Part shown: positions 15,584-23,885 of the stretch, piece after piece
How the letters are laid out: every line of letters starts with the position of its first letter
How positions within the stretch are numbered: position 1 is the first letter of the stretch
Assembly: GCA_035292885.1 (NCBI GenBank)
Contig: DATDPG010000041.1
Coordinates: 1 to 48,758 of the forward strand
From: Bdellovibrionota bacterium
GTDB lineage: Bacteria; Bdellovibrionota_G; JALEGL01; DATDPG01
DNA length: 48,758 bases
Direction: 5' to 3'
Translations under genes and position numbers: made by a program
The notes under the pieces: model-generated
The model's database searches: none
What the model was told of the DNA's origin: nothing
What the model saw: only the letters and a program-made list of their open reading frames with translations

Positions 15584-17347
15584 ATGACATCGAAAGGGTC
15601 TTCTCCGTCTCCACAAGACAACAGGTCCAAAAAACCTCCGGATCTTCGGGAATTCACGCCTCGTTCGGTGATCGTCGGAATTCTGGTGGCGGTCCTCATG
15701 GGAACATCCTATCCCTACGTCGTCTTGAAGCTCGGTTTTGGGCCGAATATTTCCGTCGTTTCGGCGTTTTTTGGGTTCTTGGCGCTTGGGTTTGTCTTCA
15801 AAGATTACAACCGCTGGGAGAACAATATCGTTCAAACGGCTGGCACTTCCGCGGGACAACTGGCGTTCATGTGCGTCCTTCTCGCTGCATTCGACATGTT
15901 GCGCGCCAGCAAAACAGTGCATTTCGATATGGAATTGACGTGGCTTCAGTCGTTCCTCTGGCTCATGACCGCCGGCCTGCTGGGTGTGTTTTTATCCGTC
16001 CCGATGCGGCGCCATTTTGTCGTGGACGAAAATCTTCCCTATCCGGACGGCACGGCTGCCGGCACGACGCTCATCGTCTTGGACCAACGCGGGTCCACGG
16101 CCAAGCGAACCACGCAAGCGATGTTGTTCGGTTTGGCGGCTTCCGCCTTCCTCATGTTGATGACGGAGGACGCGTATGTATTGAATTGGTTCCCGTCCGT
16201 TCTTCCCCTCGGGACCGTCCTGATGCAGACGATGGGGGTCGGTGTGAATTGGAGCTTACTATCCGTCGGTTCCGGAATGCTGGTGGGACTTCGAATTGAC
16301 GTCAGCATGTTGATTGGAGGCACGCTTTCATGGGTGATCGCACCCTATCTCCTTTCCCGCTATGGATTGCTGCCGGAGGTCAAGCGAAACAACGTTCTTT
16401 TTTGGGTCATGTGGCCCGCAACGGGGATGTTGGTCGCGGGCGGAATTACGGCGCTCTTTTTGCGTTGGAACATTCTGGTTCGTACGTTCAAGAATCTTTC
16501 GTCTCCGACGGTCGCAGGGCACGAATTCCCCCTGCGCTGGGTTTGGACCGGTGCAACCCTCTCGGCCATTGCCTTGGTGATCGTGCAAAAGGTTTTTCTC
16601 GGCCTCGAGGTGTGGGCAACGGTGGTTGCCATACTTCTTTCGGTCCCGCTCATGCTTGTTTGTCTTCGAGTGCTCGGCGAAACGAACTGGGCGCCCATCA
16701 GCGCGCTCTCGAACATGATGCAGGGGATCTTCGGCGTTCTTGCACCGGGGCACATCCAGGCCAATATGCTCGCCAGCGGAACCACGGGAACGATCGCCGC
16801 CGGATCCGAGGCTTTGATGCAGGACTATAAAGCCGGCGAACTGATCGGTTCGACCCCCAGATACTTGACGTACATGCAGATCATCGGCACGCCGATCGGC
16901 GCCGCCGCCGTTTCCTTCATATATCCGATTCTCCGAAACACGTACGGGATCGTCGGAGAACATGCCGGCCTCACCTCGCCGATTTCCCGAAAGTGGGCCG
17001 GCTTTGCGGAAATCCTCTCGCGAGGTTTTGAGGCGCTGCCGCCCGGCTCGCTCGTCGCCTTGGCGATCGGGATCGGTTTGGGAATCCTTCTGCCGATTCT
17101 CGAAGGCCGTTTCGACAAGAATTGGGTTCCGTCGCCCACAGGCCTCGGAATCGGAATGTTGGTCCCATTTTCCGTCATTTTCATGATGTTCGTCGGCGGA
17201 TTTCTGGATATCCTATGGAAAAAAGCCGCGCCAAAAGCGCACGGGGTGTTATCCACACCGCTTGCATCTGGTTTGATCGCAGGGGAAGCCATTGTCGCCG
17301 TGGTAGTTCCACTACTGGTGCTTTTGGGGATCGTCCATGCGTCATAG
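15584..17347 (+). CDS. OPT-family oligopeptide/metal-chelate transporter
   Basis: The 587-residue polytopic membrane protein starts with a short charged tail, then LREFTPRSVIVGILVAVLMGTSYPYVVLKLGFGPNIS, the hallmark of the bacterial OPT family. Other features are NNIVQTAGTSAGQLAF, PYPDGTAAGTTLIVLD, APISALSNMMQGIFGVLAPGHIQANMLASG and QDYKAGELIGSTPR. About a dozen or more membrane helices can be read. OPT proteins take up small peptides or metal chelates by proton symport. The ATG at 15584 is used; a TTG three codons upstream is possible. It may share the TrpR-like promoter with the exporter upstream. Confidence 0.9.
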   Translation: MTSKGSSPSPQDNRSKKPPDLREFTPRSVIVGILVAVLMGTSYPYVVLKLGFGPNISVVSAFFGFLALGFVFKDYNRWENNIVQTAGTSAGQLAFMCVLLAAFDMLRASKTVHFDMELTWLQSFLWLMTAGLLGVFLSVPMRRHFVVDENLPYPDGTAAGTTLIVLDQRGSTAKRTTQAMLFGLAASAFLMLMTEDAYVLNWFPSVLPLGTVLMQTMGVGVNWSLLSVGSGMLVGLRIDVSMLIGGTLSWVIAPYLLSRYGLLPEVKRNNVLFWVMWPATGMLVAGGITALFLRWNILVRTFKNLSSPTVAGHEFPLRWVWTGATLSAIALVIVQKVFLGLEVWATVVAILLSVPLMLVCLRVLGETNWAPISALSNMMQGIFGVLAPGHIQANMLASGTTGTIAAGSEALMQDYKAGELIGSTPRYLTYMQIIGTPIGAAAVSFIYPILRNTYGIVGEHAGLTSPISRKWAGFAEILSRGFEALPPGSLVALAIGIGLGILLPILEGRFDKNWVPSPTGLGIGMLVPFSVIFMMFVGGFLDILWKKAAPKAHGVLSTPLASGLIAGEAIVAVVVPLLVLLGIVHAS

Positions 17348-17369
17348 GTAATTTTACGAGGAGGCTTGA

Positions 17370-17909
17370 ATGAATCAATTTCGAATTCTATTTCTTTCTC
17401 TGGTACTTATCGCACTTCCCACGGCGTCGCTCGCGTATATCGGCGCCGGAATCGGCGTCGTGGATGAGGACCACTTCGGCTATGCCCTGGTGTTTGGAGC
17501 GCAGCTCCCCCTCAACTTCGGTCTCGACTTCCAGGTCGTCAGTTTCGCCGATACCGGAACGCCCGATAATTATTGGGTCCAGGGAAACGCGGATCTTTCG
17601 TACGATTTCAATTCGTACTGGAAGAAAGTCAGTGAGACCATCGAGCTCCACCCCTATGTAAAGGGAGGATTCACGTACGGCGCATCGTTGTTGGACAGCA
17701 GCGGTATCGATATTCAGGCGAGCCACGGCCCGGGATTTAATTTCGGCGGCGGTGTGGATTGGAAAATTCTTGGTTTCATCACCGTCGGTGTCGATTTCAC
17801 GGAAACGATCGCACATCTCGACGGAATATCGGTCGCCGGTATCACGCTTCCCGACAAAACAGCCAAGGTTTTCACTGTTCTCGGCCTCGTAAAATTTTTC
17901 GCTTACTAA
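17370..17909 (+). CDS. small outer-membrane beta-barrel protein
   Basis: This 179-residue protein has a clean signal peptide (MNQFRILFLSLVLIALPTASLA, cut before YIG). The mature part consists of amphipathic strands (LNFGLDFQVVSFAD, VDWKILGFITVGVDFTE, AKVFTVLGLVKFFAY) ending in aromatic Tyr, as outer-membrane barrels do. Eight short strands are plausible (an OmpW/OmpA-like small barrel), but the family is not certain. A strong ribosome site (GAGGAGG) lies just before the ATG. It follows the OPT gene by 22 bases and is probably in its operon. Its stop overlaps the stop of the convergent DUF167 gene. Confidence 0.65.
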   Translation: MNQFRILFLSLVLIALPTASLAYIGAGIGVVDEDHFGYALVFGAQLPLNFGLDFQVVSFADTGTPDNYWVQGNADLSYDFNSYWKKVSETIELHPYVKGGFTYGASLLDSSGIDIQASHGPGFNFGGGVDWKILGFITVGVDFTETIAHLDGISVAGITLPDKTAKVFTVLGLVKFFAY

Positions 17910-18211
17910 GGACCCGTGACAGCGGCCTTGAACTCCGGCATGAGGGCTTGGGACGTCATGCCGGGAACGAAGAGTGTTTTGTTTTTATTTTTCGCGCCTG
18001 CGACAATTCGAATGAACGTCTTCGGAACGTGAAATCGATCGGCCAGAATTTCAATCAATCTCCTGTTCGCGGCTCCCTGGACGGGACGCGTGTTCAGACG
18101 AACCTGGAGGATTCCGTTTTTCATCCCCGCAATCTCCTCCCGCTTGGCTCTTGGCTGCACACGAACGGGAATATAGACTCCACCGTCCGCCTCTCGGATC
18201 TGCGATGTCAC
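17906..18211 (-). CDS. DUF167 (YggU-family) protein
   Basis: The 101-residue protein carries the DUF167 pattern: VYIPVRVQPRAKREEI, LQVRLNTRPVQGAANRRLIEILADRF and KTFIRIVAGAKNKNKTLFV. The family is small, cytoplasmic, widely conserved and of unknown function. The start used is the GTG at 18211. A GTG-initiated ORF just upstream on the same strand may be cotranscribed. The stop codon overlaps that of the converging barrel-protein gene by a few bases. Confidence 0.88.
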   Translation of the reverse strand: MTSQIREADGGVYIPVRVQPRAKREEIAGMKNGILQVRLNTRPVQGAANRRLIEILADRFHVPKTFIRIVAGAKNKNKTLFVPGMTSQALMPEFKAAVTGP

Positions 18212-18232
18212 AATCGCGAACCGGGTTGGGGC

Positions 18233-18397
18233 TCAGGATTCTGTGTGGCCATTTGAAGCGGCATTCTGCACAACGGATCTTTCCAATCCTCGGGGATATT
18301 CGAGCCGCCTCGCGCCACGAATGTGCTCTGCAGAATCTTCTTCAAAACATTCGTAATGTCCGAGCGATATTTTAAGGACGGCCGCAAGCTGTATCAC
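18233..18397 (-). CDS. possible small protein of unknown function
   Basis: A GTG at 18397 is preceded at good spacing by AAGGAG and opens a 54-residue frame beginning V-IQLAAVLKISLGHYECFEEDS. It resembles nothing I know. A second minus-strand frame over the same DNA (ending FVARGGSNIPEDWKDP...) also looks protein-like but has no clear start, so a frameshifted or decayed gene is possible. Support is the ribosome site and the position just upstream of the DUF167 gene; it remains doubtful. Confidence 0.3.
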   Translation of the reverse strand: MIQLAAVLKISLGHYECFEEDSAEHIRGARRLEYPRGLERSVVQNAASNGHTES

Positions 18398-18492
18398 GTT
18401 TATCTCCTTCGGACGCCTGCGGCAAATGCTCGCGATCTATACCGGCGTGCCGCCTGCCGTAACCGGAGGTGTGTTCGCCCTGTGGCTGTCCA

Positions 18493-19533
18493 CTAATGAC
18501 GATGGCGATGGTGGATGTCGGGTAGATGGGGATGGGAATGAGTCAGCGGCTGATGAACATGAAAGTGTTCATGCGGCTCGGGTCCTTCCGTTCCATCATG
18601 CTCATGTTGATGATGTTCATCACGAACATGGCGATGACTGTGACCCGCGGATTCGTGCGTGTGCCCATGTTCGTGGCGTTCTCGATAAAGTGCCCAGACA
18701 CCCGCAGCCATCAAAAGGGAGGCCATCCATTGATACGTCGCCGGATGATCTCCCAGAAGGAGAACGGAAAGAACCATTCCCATGAAAGGGCCGCTCGCAA
18801 AGTAGGTACTTGTACGCGCTGAGCCGATGATCCTCAGAGCTTGCACAAAAAGCACGAGACTCAGGCCAAAACTTACGGCTCCAATTCCCAGGACTCCCGC
18901 CAGGCGCCAGCCTAAGGCTGCAGTTCCACCGAACATCCATCCGAGTGTCGTGTTGAATATTCCGGCGCCCAAACCTTTGACGCCGGCAAGCACAATCGGT
19001 GGAAGATCTTCAATATCTCGCGTGAGATTGTTGTCGATCCCCCAGAACAGGCAGGCGCTCAAAATCCAAAGAGCCGCGAGGGAAACCCGTGAGGAGCTGA
19101 ATTGAACACTGACGATCACGGCTCCCGCCACAACCAGAGCTTTTCCAATCCAGACTCGCCGACCGACATGTTCATGAAATACGAGCCACGCTATGAATGT
19201 GGTGGCGACGGTTTCAAGGTTCAACAGTGCGGACACTTCAAAAGCAGAACCGTAGGAGATCCCCATCGTGAGACATACGGGAGCTACGATACCTCCCGAA
19301 ATAATGGCTCCGATCAACCGCTTCTGCTGTCGTGGGTTGAGATTTTTCAGTGGAGCCAGTATGGGTTTTCGCAAAGCGAATCCGAGTCCCAGCAATCCAA
19401 TGCCCGATCCGATGTAGAGGAGGCCCGCCATCAGGAGCGGAGGTACTTCGCCGATCATTATTTTGATTAGGACCGGCGAAATTCCAAAAAGCGCCGCGGA
19501 AAGAAGCGCTAGGAACGGGCCACGATTCATCAT
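18493..19533 (-). CDS. EamA/DMT-family transporter with His-rich C-terminal tail
   Basis: This 346-residue protein has two EamA repeats of about five helices each: GPFLALLSAALFGISPVLIKI at the start, and ALWILSACLFWGIDNNLTR opening the second half. The last 60-odd residues are an extramembrane tail with 22 His among Glu, Asp and Pro (HEHGHTHESAGHSHRH and so on), a likely metal-binding segment. DMT proteins move small metabolites; the tail suggests a divalent-metal link such as Zn, Ni, Co or Cu, which is inference. It lies 151 bases after the small periplasmic protein gene at the far end of the cus-like operon and could have its own promoter: TATACT is visible on the minus strand near its start. 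Confidence 0.88.
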   Translation of the reverse strand: MMNRGPFLALLSAALFGISPVLIKIMIGEVPPLLMAGLLYIGSGIGLLGLGFALRKPILAPLKNLNPRQQKRLIGAIISGGIVAPVCLTMGISYGSAFEVSALLNLETVATTFIAWLVFHEHVGRRVWIGKALVVAGAVIVSVQFSSSRVSLAALWILSACLFWGIDNNLTRDIEDLPPIVLAGVKGLGAGIFNTTLGWMFGGTAALGWRLAGVLGIGAVSFGLSLVLFVQALRIIGSARTSTYFASGPFMGMVLSVLLLGDHPATYQWMASLLMAAGVWALYRERHEHGHTHESAGHSHRHVRDEHHQHEHDGTEGPEPHEHFHVHQPLTHSHPHLPDIHHRHRH

Positions 19534-19684
19534 GATGGCAGTATAATTACTTCAGAATGACTAGAATATGAACGGTCTCACCTGCGGGACGATTAGCTTG
19601 CGCTCAATTCGCCCGCTTTTTCCGTGGCCTGCGCTGCGAGAGCTAAAAAACCGGGAATCCGACGCCGGTCCGAACACGTGTCGC

Positions 19685-19975
19685 CTATTTGTCCGGAGGA
19701 AGCTGAACTTTTACGGCTGTTGGAGATTCTCCTTCGTTATAGTAAACCACAGCACGGGCACCGACTTTCACGTCGGATAAAGTCGCGGGCTTGGAGTCCT
19801 TGACGAAATGGGTCTCTTTGGCAAGTTGAGCGGAGAAGAGTTTTCCCTCCGTCGTTTTCAATTCAACATGCGCGGAATCGATGGCTGTAACGCTCCCCAT
19901 AACATGATGTTTTGCTTCATGCGCATAGGCGCCGGATACGAGCATGAATGACAACAGAAGGATTGCTTTATACAT
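19685..19975 (-). CDS. small periplasmic protein, OB-fold-like (possible metal-efflux accessory)
   Basis: This 96-residue protein has a signal peptide (MYKAILLLSFMLVSGAYA) followed by HEAKHHVMG. The mature part (GSVTAIDSAHVELKTTEGK, THFVKDSKPATLSDVKVGARAVVYY) reads as a small beta-barrel like DUF5666 or CusF-type domains. The HEAKHH at the mature N-terminus could bind metal. It has a strong ribosome site (AAGGAGAG) and lies 12 bases after the cytochrome gene in the cus-like operon. It may be a periplasmic metal carrier comparable to CusF, but the CusF metal ligands are not evident. Confidence 0.7.
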   Translation of the reverse strand: MYKAILLLSFMLVSGAYAHEAKHHVMGSVTAIDSAHVELKTTEGKLFSAQLAKETHFVKDSKPATLSDVKVGARAVVYYNEGESPTAVKVQLPPDK

Positions 19976-19987
19976 CTTTCTCTCCTT

Positions 19988-20599
19988 TCAATGTTGATGT
20001 TTGCGTGTTTCGGGAGCCTTCTTTCCCTCTCCCAAAAATTTTAAGATCTCTTCGTTCTCTTTGAACTCCTCAAAGCTTTTTGGATTCAGGTTTTCCATCT
20101 CCTCCGTCTCTTCCTGAGAAAGATTCGGGAGATGCCGGATGAAATGAACGAGATGCCACGATTGGACGTCCGATTCGGGAGTGTCGTCTCCCCACGCCGG
20201 CATTCCGGTCAGGCGAATTCCATTCTTGATCGTGTAGAACAGTTCGCCGTCCGAAAGGGACTGAGTGGGAGACTTTCGCATGTCCGGCGCCTTGGGATAC
20301 ATATTTCGTCCCATCTCGGTCCCACCACCTCCATCGTTGGCATGACACGAGGCGCAGTGATCCGCGAAGTGAGCCATTCCGGACTTTACGACTTCGGGTG
20401 TCGCGGGGACCGGATTTTTCATCTCTCTTGCTGCGCGCGGCACGGCCCAACGGCGAAACTGTCTGGCCATGAATTTCTCGATCTTTGTCGGCTGATCTTT
20501 CGCGCTGAACCCGTAAACTACGATGTGCACGAAGGCCGCCGAACCACCCAAGACCATCAAAATAAGAACGGCCAACCCTATTTTCGTCCGGAGTTTCAT
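19988..20599 (-). CDS. membrane-anchored or periplasmic c-type cytochrome
   Basis: This 203-residue protein has an N-terminal hydrophobic segment (KIGLAVLILMVLGGSAAFVHIVVYG) that may be an uncleaved anchor. A single cytochrome c domain follows with heme motif CASCH (82-86) and a likely distal ligand Met133 in RLTGMPAWG, then HLVHFIRHLPNLS. The C-terminus is charged and ends in HQH. It would carry electrons in the periplasm. It overlaps the cusA-like gene by four bases, so it is translated with the efflux pump. A cytochrome in this position is unusual and may serve copper or redox detoxification. Confidence 0.88.
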   Translation of the reverse strand: MKLRTKIGLAVLILMVLGGSAAFVHIVVYGFSAKDQPTKIEKFMARQFRRWAVPRAAREMKNPVPATPEVVKSGMAHFADHCASCHANDGGGGTEMGRNMYPKAPDMRKSPTQSLSDGELFYTIKNGIRLTGMPAWGDDTPESDVQSWHLVHFIRHLPNLSQEETEEMENLNPKSFEEFKENEEILKFLGEGKKAPETRKHQH

Positions 20600-23500
20600 T
20601 TACTAGGCGGCGGGAGGGGGACCACCGTTCCCTCGCGCATCTCGAACTTCCATTTCCAAATCGAGTACAAAACAGGGTAGACCAGAAGCTCCAGTGTGAA
20701 AGAGGTAAAGAGTCCGCCGACCATGGGTGCGGCGATCCGTTTCATCATGTCGGCCCCCGTGCCGATCGACCACATGATCGGCAAGAGCCCCATAAACGCC
20801 GCCATGACCGTCATCATCTTGGGCCGGATTCTCCGGACGGCGCCGTGGAGGATCGAATCCTCCAAATCCTTGTATGTTCGCATCTCCCCTTTCCGCACTT
20901 TTTCCTCGTACGCGAGATCCAGAAACAGCAACATGAAGACCCCGGTCTCGGCATCCAGCCCCATGAGGGCAATCATCCCGACCCACGCGGCGATCGAAAG
21001 GTTGTAGCCGAGAAGATACATGAGCCAAATGGCGCCGATGAGGGAGAAGGGAACGGCCAGCATCACGATGCCGGCCTTCACCATCGACTTCGTGTTCATA
21101 AAGAGAAGAAGGGCAATCAGAAAAATGGTCAGCGGCAGAACGACTTTAAGCCGCTCGCGCACACGCGCCATGTTTTCGTACTGGCCGCTCCATACGAGGT
21201 AATACCCCTTGGGCAGCTCGAGCTTTTTCTTGACGGCAGCTTTCGCTTCATTGACATAGCCGCCGATGTCCCGCCCGGTCATATCGACATATACATACCC
21301 CGCAAGTTGGCCGTTCTCGTTACGGATCATGGCGGGGCCTTCCATCATCTTGATGTCCGCGATCTGAGCGAGAGGGATTTGCGCCCCCGAAGGCGTGGGG
21401 ACGAGGACCCGTTTCAATCGCGGAATGCTGTCCCGGAATTCCCGGGCGTAGCGGACGTTGACGGAATAGCGTTCGCGTCCTTCCACGGTGGTCGTGATGT
21501 TTTCACCCCCGATCGCCGACATGATGATCGTTTGCGCGTCCTCCACGGCCAGGCCGTAACGGGCCAATTCGTCCCGGTTCAAGACGAAATCGAGGTAATA
21601 GCCTCCGGCCGTCCGCTCGGCGAGGATGTTCCGCGTCCCTGAAACTTCCCGGAGAATCCCCTCCAGATCTTCGCCGATCTTCTGGATGACTTTGAGATCC
21701 GCCCCCAGGACTTTGATTCCGATCGGCGTTCGCACGCCGGTCGAAAGCATGTCGATCCGGTTCTTGATCGGCATCGTCCAAATATTGGGAATCCCGGGAA
21801 GCTTGAGCTTGGCGTCCATCTCGTTCTGAAGTTCCTCGAACGTAATGTGGTCGGGCGTGATCCGGGAAAAAACGGATTGGAGAAAACCGGGCATCCACGA
21901 ATACCAGCGCTTTACCTTCCGCCATTCAGCCGGCGGTTTTAAAATGACCGTCGTTTCGACCATCGAGAACGGCGCGGGATCGGTCGGCGAGTTGAATCGC
22001 CCCGATTTTCCGAACACCCGCTCCACTTCGGGAAAGGTCCGGAGGATTCGATCCTGAATTTGGAGAATCCGTTGAGCTTCGGTCACCGACATTCCGGGGA
22101 GCGCCGTCGGCATATAAAGGAAGGCCCCTTCGTTGAGCGGAGGCATGAACTCCGAGCCGAGTTTCAAATAGACGGGAACCGTGGACGCCATCAGGAGCCC
22201 CGTGATGACCAACGTCTTCCATCGGTGTTCCAAAACCCATCGGCAAACCGGTTCGTAGACTTTGAACAGAATCCGGCTGATCGGGTGTTTTTCCTCCGGG
22301 TAATACCGGCCCACGGTCACGGTATTGACGATCCACGAAAGCCAGCGCGGCTTCCAATGAACGTAATCCATTCTCGTGAACATCATCCGCATCGCGGGAT
22401 CGAGTGTGATCGCAAGAAGCGCGGCGATCGCCATCGCGAGATTCTTCGACCAGGCGAGCGGTTTGAACAAACGCCCTTCCTGATCGATCAGCGTGAATAC
22501 GGGCACGAACGCCACGGCGATCACCAGAAGGGAGAAGAAGACGGACGGGCCCACCTCCTTGAGAGCCTGGAGACGAATGAGATGAAAATCCCCCTTGCGA
22601 CCTCCGGCAATCCACTGTTCGAGGCGCTTGTACGCGTTTTCGACCTCCACGATCGCCCCATCCACGAGAACACCGATGGAGATCGCGATCCCGGCCAAAG
22701 ACATAATGTTGCTCGTCAGTCCCATCAAGTAGAGCGGAATGAACGCCAACAATACGGACACGGGTATGGTGACGATCGGAATGATCGCGGAAGGGACATG
22801 CCACAAGAAAAGCAGGATCACGAGGCTGACGATGATCATCTCCTCCTTGAGGGAATGAATCAGCGTTTCGATGGAATGCCGGATCAATTCCGATCGATCG
22901 TACGTCGTGACGATCTCGACCCCTTCCGGCAACGTGGGTTTGAGTTCTTCGAGTTTGGCTTTCACGCGGTTGATGATGGTCAAGGCGTTTTCGCCATGGC
23001 GCATGACGATGACTCCGCCGACCGTATCGCCGATGCCGTCGAGATCCGCCACGCCACGGCGAATATCGGGACCCAGCGCCACATTCGCCACGTGCTTGAG
23101 CAAGATCGGCGTGCCTGAAGCGTGGTCCACGGCGACGACGATCTTGTCGATGTCTTCCACCGATTTCGCGTACCCGCGCCCCCGCACCATATATTCCGTG
23201 CCGGCGAACTCCAGAAGGCGCCCGCCCACCTCCTGGTTTCCTTTGCGGACGGAATCGATGACCTGTGTGAGAGGAATATTGTAGGCAAGGAGCAAATTCG
23301 GATCGACGTTGACCTGATATTGCTTAACAAAGCCGCCGATGGCGGCCACCTCCGATACGCCGGGAACGGCCTGCAGATGGTACCGAAGGTACCAATCTTG
23401 AAGTGTTCGCAGTTGCGCGAGGTTGTTCTTCCCCGATCGGTCCACCAAGGCATATTGGTAAACCCAGCCAACGCTGGTGGCGTCCGGGCCGATTTCCGTT

Positions 23501-23874
23501 TTCACTCCCTCGGGAAGGGTAGGAAGGATCTTGCTTAAATATTCAACAACGCGGGAACGGGCCCAATAAATGTCGGTCCCATCCTGGAAAATGACATAGA
23601 CGTAGGAGTAACCGAAATCGGAAAAGCCCCGAATCGCCTTGATCTTAGGGGCGCCGAGAAGCGCGGCGACGATGGGATACGTGACCTGATCTTCCAAAAT
23701 GTCGGGGGAGCGGTCCCAACGAGAATAGACAATGACCTGGGTATCGGAGAGATCGGGGATCGCATCGAGCGGAATGTTTTTGACGCACCAAAGCGCTCCG
23801 AGCATCGCCGCGATCACGAAAATCATGACGAGCGCTCTGTTCTTCGCGGAAAATTCGATGATCTTCTCAACCAT
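20596..23874 (-). CDS. cusA: heavy-metal RND efflux pump, CusA/CzcA family (Cu/Ag type)
   Basis: The 1092-residue inner-membrane pump has the HME-RND signature NIPLDAIPDLSDTQVIVYSRWD, two large periplasmic loops and twelve helices. It also has VVYPI-type porter text (QVTYPIVAALLGAPKIKAIRGFSDFGYSYVYVIFQDGTD) and GRFNSPTDPAPFSMVETTVILKP. The segment NRIDMLSTGVRTPIGIKVLG keeps the IDMLSTG Met used for Cu/Ag transport in CusA. Charged residues of the proton relay lie in VLVDGAIVEVENAYKR. With the adaptor and outer-membrane factor upstream it would extrude Cu(I)/Ag(I) from the periplasm. It starts 11 bases after the cusB-like gene. Cu/Ag specificity is inferred from motif and context. Confidence 0.95.
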   Translation of the reverse strand: MVEKIIEFSAKNRALVMIFVIAAMLGALWCVKNIPLDAIPDLSDTQVIVYSRWDRSPDILEDQVTYPIVAALLGAPKIKAIRGFSDFGYSYVYVIFQDGTDIYWARSRVVEYLSKILPTLPEGVKTEIGPDATSVGWVYQYALVDRSGKNNLAQLRTLQDWYLRYHLQAVPGVSEVAAIGGFVKQYQVNVDPNLLLAYNIPLTQVIDSVRKGNQEVGGRLLEFAGTEYMVRGRGYAKSVEDIDKIVVAVDHASGTPILLKHVANVALGPDIRRGVADLDGIGDTVGGVIVMRHGENALTIINRVKAKLEELKPTLPEGVEIVTTYDRSELIRHSIETLIHSLKEEMIIVSLVILLFLWHVPSAIIPIVTIPVSVLLAFIPLYLMGLTSNIMSLAGIAISIGVLVDGAIVEVENAYKRLEQWIAGGRKGDFHLIRLQALKEVGPSVFFSLLVIAVAFVPVFTLIDQEGRLFKPLAWSKNLAMAIAALLAITLDPAMRMMFTRMDYVHWKPRWLSWIVNTVTVGRYYPEEKHPISRILFKVYEPVCRWVLEHRWKTLVITGLLMASTVPVYLKLGSEFMPPLNEGAFLYMPTALPGMSVTEAQRILQIQDRILRTFPEVERVFGKSGRFNSPTDPAPFSMVETTVILKPPAEWRKVKRWYSWMPGFLQSVFSRITPDHITFEELQNEMDAKLKLPGIPNIWTMPIKNRIDMLSTGVRTPIGIKVLGADLKVIQKIGEDLEGILREVSGTRNILAERTAGGYYLDFVLNRDELARYGLAVEDAQTIIMSAIGGENITTTVEGRERYSVNVRYAREFRDSIPRLKRVLVPTPSGAQIPLAQIADIKMMEGPAMIRNENGQLAGYVYVDMTGRDIGGYVNEAKAAVKKKLELPKGYYLVWSGQYENMARVRERLKVVLPLTIFLIALLLFMNTKSMVKAGIVMLAVPFSLIGAIWLMYLLGYNLSIAAWVGMIALMGLDAETGVFMLLFLDLAYEEKVRKGEMRTYKDLEDSILHGAVRRIRPKMMTVMAAFMGLLPIMWSIGTGADMMKRIAAPMVGGLFTSFTLELLVYPVLYSIWKWKFEMREGTVVPLPPPSK

Positions 23875-23885
23875 GATCGCGTCCT

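Noticed and set aside
18356-18496. 46-residue plus-strand ORF (MSERYFKDGRKLY...)
   Set aside because: Arg/Cys-rich end, no ribosome site, and opposite to a better-supported minus-strand start.
18526-18822. Met/His-alternating plus-strand frame in the His-tail region
   Set aside because: It is the complement of the His-rich codons of the EamA transporter tail.
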